NCBI GenBank assembly: GCA_016870915.1
Contig: VFZY01000038.1
Span: 1-38,691 of the forward strand
DNA from: Acidobacteriota bacterium
Lineage (GTDB): Bacteria > Acidobacteriota > Terriglobia > Bryobacterales > Bryobacteraceae
Length of the DNA stretch: 38,691 nucleotides
Direction: 5' to 3'
Both the position numbers and the translations under genes were made by a program. The notes under the pieces are model-generated. The model did not search any database. It had not been told where the DNA came from and worked only from the letters and a program-made list of their open reading frames with translations. Of the stretch, positions 34,091 to 38,691 are shown in pieces. The first letter of the stretch is position 1. The number at the start of each line of letters is the position of its first letter.

Positions 34091-34115
34091 CCGCTTAAGA
34101 ACTGTTCTTAAGCGG
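34091..34115. repeat. Perfect 25-bp palindrome, CTTAAGAAC-T-GTTCTTAAG core
   Basis: Twelve-base arms (CCGCTTAAGAAC and GTTCTTAAGCGG) around a single T. Degenerate copies follow at 34227-34247 (one mismatched pair) and 34253-34267 (half-site GGAACTGTTCTTGAG). The AGAACTGTT core also occurs inverted in the parA promoter at 32873-32881. Confidence 0.85.
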
Positions 34116-34129
34116 GTCGCGGTGCAGAC

Positions 34130-34164
34130 AGACTGAACTTCATAGCACTTATGAAGTTCAGTCT
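34130..34164. repeat. Perfect 35-bp inverted repeat with ACTTCATA core
   Basis: Fifteen-base arms, AGACTGAACTTCATA and TATGAAGTTCAGTCT, flank a GCACT spacer. The arms are too perfect for chance. A transcript could form a strong stem, but with no T-run it is not an obvious terminator. The inner 8 bases and spacer are identical to the copy at 34294-34314. Confidence 0.88.
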
Positions 34165-34226
34165 CCACGATCTCTCCCCAGCCTCACAGGCGGCGGAAGC
34201 ACAAGTGGTGTGGCGGCGGGGAAGTG

Positions 34227-34267
34227 GCTTAACAACTGTTCTTAAGCTTTTCGGAACTGTTCTTGAG
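34227..34267. repeat. Two degenerate copies of the CTTAAG-AACTGTT palindrome
   Basis: Copy one, 34227-34247, reads GCTTAACAAC-T-GTTCTTAAGC with one broken pair. Copy two, 34253-34267, keeps only AACTGTTCTTGAG on one side. The centres of the two copies are 21 bases apart (34237 and 34258), i.e. two helical turns, as expected for cooperative binding of dimers on one face. Confidence 0.75.
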
Positions 34268-34293
34268 TCCCTTGCGGAACTAAGCCCGGCGAC

Positions 34294-34314
34294 ACTTCAT
34301 AGCACTTATGAAGT
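34294..34314. repeat. Second copy of the ACTTCATA-GCACT-TATGAAGT palindrome
   Basis: Eight-base arms ACTTCATA and TATGAAGT around the same GCACT spacer as at 34130-34164. It ends 4 bases before the stop of the HTH-like gene. Confidence 0.85.
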
Positions 34315-34318
34315 CCAT

Positions 34319-34807
34319 TCAGCGCCCAGGGGACTCCACCACCTCACGAAATCGCTCGAAGTCCCTGGATACCGCCTGCGCCAGTTCGAACAACCGGGCA
34401 AGCAGTTCTTCCGCCGTGTCGAACCGGATCTCGAGCCGTCCCGGCTCAAGCACCACTCCCGGGCCCACCTTCAGCCCGGGCTGGACAGGCAGCACCACCG
34501 CCTTCGCCGCCTGCACACGATACAGCTCATCCAGGGCCTCCGCCACCCGTGCCTTCCGCCGCCGCTCCTGCCGGAACTCCTGGTCTTCCACCCGGCTGCG
34601 CAATGCGGCCAATACCTTCGATCTTTCAAGCACAAACGTCCGCCCGATCTGATATCCTCCAAACAGGCCCATCAACTGAATGGCCCGCCGCCGGCCGACA
34701 CCGAACAGGCGCTCGATGGCGGCGCGGTCGAGAACGGGGGAGGGAAGTGCCTCCAACTGCCGGAGAATCTCCGGAAGTTGCAGCAACCATTGGGCTTTGG
34801 CAGACAT
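34319..34807 (-). CDS. Putative DNA-binding protein with helix-turn-helix-like N-terminal half
   Basis: A 162-residue protein without a family name that I recognise. Residues about 27-70 (LDRAAIERLFGVGRRRAIQLMGLFGGYQIGRTFVLERSKVLAALRS) read as a winged or MerR-like helix-turn-helix: a first helix with a 'FGVGRRRAIQLM' recognition segment and a short beta turn. Residues about 80-110 are strongly charged (EFRQERRRKARVAEALDEL), possibly coiled, and the C-terminus (TAEELLARLFELAQAVSRDFERF) is amphipathic. ATG 34807 has GAGGTG about 10 bases upstream. The gene starts inside an inverted repeat (34805-34834) and converges on parA/RHH, so it may belong to the same module as regulator or partition factor. 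Confidence 0.65.
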   Translation of the reverse strand: MSAKAQWLLQLPEILRQLEALPSPVLDRAAIERLFGVGRRRAIQLMGLFGGYQIGRTFVLERSKVLAALRSRVEDQEFRQERRRKARVAEALDELYRVQAAKAVVLPVQPGLKVGPGVVLEPGRLEIRFDTAEELLARLFELAQAVSRDFERFREVVESPGR

Positions 34808-34834
34808 GGTGAGGGATCACCTCATTTCACCATG
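34805..34834. promoter_or_regulatory. Inverted repeat over the start of the HTH-like gene
   Basis: CATGGTGA (34805-34812) and TCACCATG (34827-34834) form an 8-bp dyad with a 14-base spacer that also contains a GATCACC half. It covers the start codon and ribosome site, suggesting autorepression by the encoded protein. Confidence 0.5.
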
Positions 34835-34857
34835 TTAGTGCACAGATGTGCAATATC

Positions 34858-35480
34858 CTACCCTAGGGTGAACCGCACGGCGATCGTCGTCAACACCTCA
34901 ACCGGCTTGCCAATTCAGCAGTGTAGGCGCATACCGCCACTGCCGCACCGCCGATTCCACCAGCAGCCGCTTGCCCGCCCGGCCACCCTGCGGCGTCGAT
35001 TCGGGCGCTGAGCACCACCACGCCCTTGAACCGGACCTCACGAGCGAGAGGGGGGTGAGGAGGCCGGGGCGCGGCCATCAGTTTTGCCGCTTGAACCTCC
35101 CGCCGGCCGGACTCGGTGTTCCGAACAGAGCGGAGCCGGCCGGAACACCAGCGTCACCACCAGCCTCGGCCGGGGCAGGGAAGGGGCATTCTCGAAACCG
35201 GGTGTCACGGCCGGTATCCTCGAAGGGGCCGTGAAGGGCCGCACCATGCGAAGGAACAGCCTGGGTGTCTCCGCCGAAACCCCGTTCGCGCCGAACCCAC
35301 CACCGGCACCGCCTTCCGCACCCGGGGAGCCAGCAGCGGAGGCAGCGTCCGTGAAGGAACGGGCAGCGGCTCAACCCACAGCAGCGGCACCAGAAGAGCC
35401 GCGAACACACCTGCCCTCTGCACCACCGCCGAACACGCCACGAGACCAGCACGGCACGCACGAACAAGGCGACGGCCCGA
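34858..35480 (-). pseudogene. Energy-transducer TonB remnant, several frameshifts
   Basis: Reading leftward in three frames gives pieces of one TonB protein. A hydrophobic N-terminal stretch (VFAALLVPLLWVEPLPVPS) is in one frame. Then EVQAAKLMAAPRPPHPPLA with REVRFKGVVVLSARIDAAG, the entry of the TonB_C domain, is in a second. KRLLVESAVRQWRYAPTLLNW (the conserved AVrqWrYxPtlLNG) is in a third, and after another shift PVEVLTTIAVRFTLG ends at the TAG 34858-34860. At least two frameshifts break the C-terminal domain, and part of its middle is missing. It can make no functional transducer. Its 5' end fuses into the truncated URO-D-like gene. Confidence 0.7.
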
Positions 35481-35484
35481 ACGC

Positions 35485-36154
35485 CCAGGGCGCTTGCCTC
35501 CTTCATCGCCACCAGATCGAATGGCTTCACGTATCGCGAGAAAACCGCCGGATCGGCAAACTGCTTCGTCTCCGAACCCTGGGTCGACATGTAGAACCCG
35601 TCCACGCCCTCGCGAATACACTCCCGCACGAACAGCATCTGGCTCTCGGTGAGGATCTCAAGCCCCTTCTTCACGGCCTCGGGATTCTCCTTGAGATGCT
35701 CCCGCAACACCGGCAGCGTGGAGCAATGGCCGGCGCACATGAACGGCGAATAGAGCGTCATCAGGATCAGCGCTTCCTTCTTCGCCTGGCGCACCAGCTC
35801 CCGCACTGTCACCAGCAGCGGCTCGTAGAAGTCCAGTTTGCGCAGCTCCAGCTTCGCCCAGTCCGCCGGCTTGCGCAGAAACGTCTGCCGCTCGTAGGTC
35901 TGTTCGAACTGAATCTTCACGAAGTCCATGTCCGTGTGCCGGAAGAACTCCATGTGCTTGCGCGCCGCCGGCACGCCGTTCTTGAACTCGGGAGAAAAAT
36001 GCAGGAAGAATGCCGCCGGGGTGTACCCCGCCTCCGGCTTTCCGGAAAGCCAGGCCAGCATCCGTTCCCGCTTGCCAGGCCCCGTGGCCGCACGCACCGC
36101 GGAGAATGGCCCCGCCGCCAGCAGTCCTGTAAATCCACGCCTTGTCAAATGCAC
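35485..36154 (-). pseudogene. Uroporphyrinogen-decarboxylase-like protein, 3' truncated
   Basis: Residues 1-220 read as an intact N-terminal two-thirds of a URO-D-superfamily protein with an export signal: a Tat-like HLTRRGFTGLLAAGPFSAVRA, then FFLHFSPEFKNGVPAARKHMEFFRHTDMDFVKIQFEQ and EGVDGFYMSTQGSETKQF, with VKPFDLVAMKEA last. The normal C-terminal part (~120 residues with the ICDY and barrel-closing strands) is absent. After about 35490 the frame runs on through unrelated out-of-frame tonB DNA to 35078. A deletion has joined the two genes. The GTG start at 36154 looks natural. Enzymes of this exported group have no settled function. Confidence 0.65.
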
Positions 36155-36167
36155 GAAGACGCCTCCT

Positions 36168-36644
36168 CTAATCGCTCAGCAGCCTGTAGCCGCTGCCGTA
36201 ATAAAGCAACGGGACCCCGGCCTGGATGGCGGCCGCGGTCACTTCACCCAGCAGAATCCGGTGATCCCCGGCGTCCACGCTCCGCCGGATCACGCATTCC
36301 ATCGTCGCCAGGGATCCTGGCAGCAGCGGCATCCCCGATGTTCCCTGTTCAAAGCTTACGCCCTCAAACCGGTCAAGCCCCTGCCGCGCGAACCGGTTGG
36401 AAAGCTCTTTTTGGCTCTCCGCCAGAACGTTGACCGCAAATCGCCCCGCCTGCTCAAAACACTCGAGCATTCTGCCGGCCCGCAGATCCACGCAGACCAG
36501 CACTATCGGCGGCTCAAGCGACACCGACGTGAAGGAGTTCGCCGTCATCCCCTGCGGAGACCCATCGCCGGCCACGGTCGTGACAATCGTGATGCCCGTG
36601 GCAAACTGCCCGCACACCTGCCGGAACTCGGCTGCGCTCACCAT
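36168..36644 (-). CDS. Flavin reductase family protein
   Basis: A 158-residue flavin-reductase-like (FMN-binding split barrel) protein. FRQVCGQFATGITIVTT and DGSPQGMTANSFTSVSLEPPIVLVCVD are the family signature, where the T-x-N-S-F-x-S-V-S-L-x-P-P segment binds flavin, then FAVNVLAESQKELSNRFA and ECVIRRSVDAGDHRILLGEV with the DH motif. It reduces FMN/FAD with NAD(P)H, usually to supply a monooxygenase that is not visible nearby. ATG 36644 lies 7 bases after the TGA that ends the GT2 reading frame as sequenced and 12 after the restored stop. Confidence 0.9.
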   Translation of the reverse strand: MVSAAEFRQVCGQFATGITIVTTVAGDGSPQGMTANSFTSVSLEPPIVLVCVDLRAGRMLECFEQAGRFAVNVLAESQKELSNRFARQGLDRFEGVSFEQGTSGMPLLPGSLATMECVIRRSVDAGDHRILLGEVTAAAIQAGVPLLYYGSGYRLLSD

Positions 36645-36651
36645 GAATCGC

Positions 36652-37848
36652 TCATCCTAACACGCGTTCCCACCCCCGGCCTTTTCCAGCCCGGTTTTTT
36701 CCATTTTGTTCGTGGGCTGCCACAGGCTGGTGGCCGGCCGCACAAAGATCACCGTCGCGCAGGCTGCCGCCGCCAGCATCACTACAAAGGACCGCACCGG
36801 CGCGGTCAGCCGCTTGAGCGGGCTCGCCTTGGGCAGCCACACATCGAGCATCGCCGCGCCATAAAACGCCGCCTGCCCCCACAAAAACACCGCACCCAGC
36901 CACCCCCCCCGCACCCAGACTCCCGGCCAGCACACCGAGCATCCCCAGCGGCATCATCAGCCGGCCCACCTTCTGCGACAGGAAATGGATCCACATCCGG
37001 TTCCGCCAAGTCAGCAGCTCCGGCATCAGGCCCATCAACTGGTAGACGCCGGCCTGCGTCCGCACCTTGCGCCGGAACTCGGTGTCGAGCGCAGTGGGCA
37101 GATCGTACGCCCGCGCCTCCCGGTCCAGGATCACCCGTTTGCCGGCAAAGAACGCCTTGAGCGGCAGATACATGTCGTCGACCAGCGTTCCGTCCGGCAA
37201 CGGGGCGGTTAAAGCCCGCCGGATCATGTAGATGGCCCCGGTGGCCCCCATCACGGAGTCGATCGCGCTCAGCCGCTCCCGCATCCACTTCTCATACCGC
37301 CAGTAGAGGCCGATCGACGCCTCTTCCCGCGTCACCCCGTCGAGAATGATCAGTTCTCCGCTCGCCGCACCCACCGACGGATCCCCCAGACAGGCCGCCA
37401 GGCTCGACAGCGCATTCGCCGACAGATCCTGCCGAACATCGGTCATGAACAGAAGCTCCCCGGTGGCCTCCCGCAGCCCCAGATTGAGTGCCGCCGCCTT
37501 GCCCGCCGGGGCCTGCCGCAGCAGCCGTAGCCGGGGCGCTTCGCCCCGCCCTGCCCAAGCTTCCACCAGGGCTTCCGTAGTGTCGGTACTGCCATCGGAA
37601 ATGACAAGAATATCAATGAGATGCAGCGGGTAGTCCTGCTCCGCCAGCGTGCGGAGCTTGCCCTCGATCCAGCGCTCCCCGTTACGCACCGGAAGCAGGA
37701 CCGTCACCGTGGGCTGGTAGGAGGCATCCTTCACCACCGGCCGCCGCTTCCGGCCGGCCATCCACCCCAGCAGCAGCGGATACCCCGCCAACACGTACAC
37801 CAGAAAACCCGTGGAGAGCAGCAGAATGGCCGTCCACATGGTCAACAT
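36652..37848 (-). CDS. Glycosyltransferase family 2, membrane-bound, frameshifted near its C-terminus
   Basis: A GT2 enzyme read as 398 residues. It has an N-terminal membrane helix (AILLLSTGFLVYVLAGYPLLLG), then the GT-A domain: TVTVLLPVRNGERWIEGKL, LVISDGSTDTTEALV (DG.S.D), ELLFMTDVRQDLSANAL (D-x-D-like) and TLVDDMYLPLKAFFAGKRV (ED-like DD), and a Q..R.. region RRKVRTQAGVYQL. At residue ~315 a run of eight G (C at 36903-36910) shifts the frame. Removing one G restores a tail with GWLGAVFLWGQAAFYGAAML and FVVMLAAAACATVIFVRP, two natural membrane helices, ending at 36657 for 396 residues. As sequenced, the C-terminus is Gly/Ala/Arg-rich nonsense. GAGAGG precedes ATG 37848 by 5 bases. Confidence 0.85.
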   Translation of the reverse strand: MLTMWTAILLLSTGFLVYVLAGYPLLLGWMAGRKRRPVVKDASYQPTVTVLLPVRNGERWIEGKLRTLAEQDYPLHLIDILVISDGSTDTTEALVEAWAGRGEAPRLRLLRQAPAGKAAALNLGLREATGELLFMTDVRQDLSANALSSLAACLGDPSVGAASGELIILDGVTREEASIGLYWRYEKWMRERLSAIDSVMGATGAIYMIRRALTAPLPDGTLVDDMYLPLKAFFAGKRVILDREARAYDLPTALDTEFRRKVRTQAGVYQLMGLMPELLTWRNRMWIHFLSQKVGRLMMPLGMLGVLAGSLGAGGVAGCGVFVGAGGVLWRGDARCVAAQGEPAQAADRAGAVLCSDAGGGSLRDGDLCAAGHQPVAAHEQNGKNRAGKGRGWERVLG

Positions 37849-38005
37849 ATCGCCTCTCGAAACACTCCCGAAGAGCCGGGATTCAGCCGATTAATAGATA
37901 CACCTCCGCCTTTTGAAAACCGGCGTCGGACAATGCGGTCATGGTATGCTGAGATTCCTTCGGAAGGACACCTTCCAGACTCCTTGCCCCGGCTCTAACT
38001 GATTC

Positions 38006-38527
38006 ATGATTCGGCTCTTCCAGATATTGATCCCGGTAGCTCACCTGGTTCTCATCTTTCTGGATTTCATCATTCTGGGCGGGCTTTTCGTTCTCGCCAG
38101 CATTCTCACCATGGATGTTCCCGATCTGGGAATATACCTTTTCTATGAAAATGGCCTCACTCGGATCGCGCCCGTCCTCATCATCATGATGTTTGGCTGG
38201 TATTTCGAGGACCTTTACAGCCGCATCTACATCTATTCTCGCATCTACCTCGCCCAGCAGGTCCTGGTGGTTGTAGGAGCTACACTCCTCGCCCAGTCGC
38301 TCATCTACTACGTCGCCCCGGCCAGTGCTCTGGAGCCCTCAACCGCTTTCCTTGCCATGGGAATGATCGTTGTGGTCTTCCCGCTCTGGCGTCTCTTCTA
38401 CAGCTCCTTTCTGCTGGAACGCACCGCCGAATCGATCCTTGTGGTCGGCCACAGCCCGGTTGTCCATGAGATGGTTGAGCACCTGCAGAAGCAGCCCGAA
38501 CTGAATCTTCGCATCTTGGGTTATTAA
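38006..38527 (+). pseudogene. Polyprenyl glycosylphosphotransferase N-terminal part, cut by an insertion sequence
   Basis: The 173 residues show four membrane helices (LFQILIPVAHLVLIFLDFII, then IAPVLIIMMFGWYF, VLVVVGATLLAQSLIYYV and FLAMGMIVVVFPLWRLFY) and the beginning of the CoA-binding-like domain: ILVVGHSPVVHEMVEHLQKQ with ELNLRILGY. In this family the chain continues 'GfvDD' and ends with a bacterial sugar transferase domain, about 460 residues in all. Here TAA follows at once, and the DNA beyond belongs to a transposase on the other strand. The enzyme that loads the first sugar on undecaprenyl phosphate for an exopolysaccharide is thus probably inactive. Confidence 0.75.
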
Positions 38528-38691
38528 TCAGACCGTTGGTTAGTAGACATTGAGTTCAACCTGTGGCGTACACGGTGTCCTTGGTCAGGAAGAACATTTT
38601 GATAGTCCAGGGCAGGCGTTGCAGGGATCGTAGGCGCGCCAGGACGGCGCACTTGAGGTCGTCCGCTTGGCGCAGCAACATCCGCCCGATT
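38525..38691 (-). mobile_element. Insertion sequence end, running off the window
   Basis: From about 38525 the sequence stops matching the host gene. A non-coding ~30-base end is followed by the last 44 codons of a transposase-like frame on the minus strand. The outer boundary is estimated from the point at which the host protein breaks; the terminal inverted repeat partner lies outside the window, so the family is not determined. Confidence 0.6.
38556..38691 (-). CDS. Transposase C-terminus (partial)
   Basis: The frame is open from the window edge and ends at TGA 38556-38558. The 44 residues read IGRMLLRQADDLKCAVLARL then RSLQRLPWTIKMFFLTKDTV. A basic, hydrophobic helical end of this kind is typical of DDE transposases (IS1380- or IS4-like groups), but I cannot name the family from so little. 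The start lies beyond the window. Confidence 0.5.
   Translation of the reverse strand, partial: IGRMLLRQADDLKCAVLARLRSLQRLPWTIKMFFLTKDTVYATG

Larger units (their letters stand above)
33978..34318. other. Gene-free stretch holding the long palindromes
   Basis: No coding sequence is supported. The first ~100 bases after the RHH gene look unremarkable. From 34091 to 34314 the DNA holds two perfect long palindromes, two degenerate copies of the first and one shorter copy of the second, in locally AT-richer sequence. It separates parA/RHH from the oppositely oriented HTH-like gene, both ending toward it, so these sites are not promoters of those genes. Confidence 0.6.

Noticed and set aside
34151-35011. 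286-codon plus-strand frame starting inside the second long palindrome
   Set aside because: It begins within the inverted repeat and runs antisense to the HTH-like gene and the tonB remnant; the composition is His/Pro/Arg-rich and has no motif.

Overview
The window looks like a chromosomal segment of an Acidobacteriota bacterium of the Solibacter/Bryobacter type (Bryobacterales). This is an inference from high GC, a 1227-residue Oar-like TonB-dependent receptor with an N-terminal carboxypeptidase-regulatory-like domain, PEP-CTERM-type and tannase-family secreted proteins, a di-heme DUF1111 protein, and many GTG/TTG starts. No rRNA, tRNA or CRISPR array was found.

Layout. 1-3325: no gene to 391, then, leftward, a collagen-like secreted protein and a membrane protein translationally coupled to nagA. 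3389-8058: a LysR remnant, the large TonB-dependent receptor (rightward) and a secreted NTF2-like protein. 8104-12210: a leftward run of methyltransferase, membrane phosphatase/sulfatase-like protein, fliW, csrA, and an orphan RHH antitoxin. 12335-16565: a rightward secreted protein, a tannase/feruloyl esterase and a di-heme cytochrome. 16570-22112: leftward Gfo/Idh/MocA oxidoreductase, TPR-glycosyltransferase and a very large flagellin. 22291-26081: a tightly packed rightward sugar cluster (legB-like dehydratase, NDP-sugar pyrophosphorylase, SDR epimerase, GT4 glycosyltransferase), divergent from flagellin. 26144-28830: a large secreted protein convergent with a PEP-CTERM-like protein. 29051-32096: a leftward coupled operon of two FMN-dependent alpha-hydroxy-acid oxidase homologues and a rhodanese. 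32150-34834: a YdcF-like protein, then a ParA ATPase overlapping a small ribbon-helix-helix protein, then a divergently oriented HTH-like protein, with several long palindromes among them. 34858-38691: decaying DNA (tonB remnant joined to a truncated URO-D-like gene), a flavin reductase, a GT2 glycosyltransferase frameshifted in a G8 tract, and a polyprenyl glycosylphosphotransferase cut by an insertion sequence running off the end.

Two systems stand out. First, flagellin regulation: fliW and csrA lie about 10 kb from a flagellin gene whose leader carries a sigma-28-like promoter, a 7-bp hairpin with GGA in its loop, and a second GGA inside the Shine-Dalgarno sequence. This matches the known FliW-CsrA-flagellin partner switch. 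The TPR-glycosyltransferase and legB-like cluster flanking flagellin suggest flagellin glycosylation. Second, the ParA/RHH/HTH segment: two palindrome families (core AACTGTT and core ACTTCATA) recur on both sides of parA. This looks like a chromosomally located partition-type module with its own centromere or operator sites and is the best candidate here for an undescribed system.
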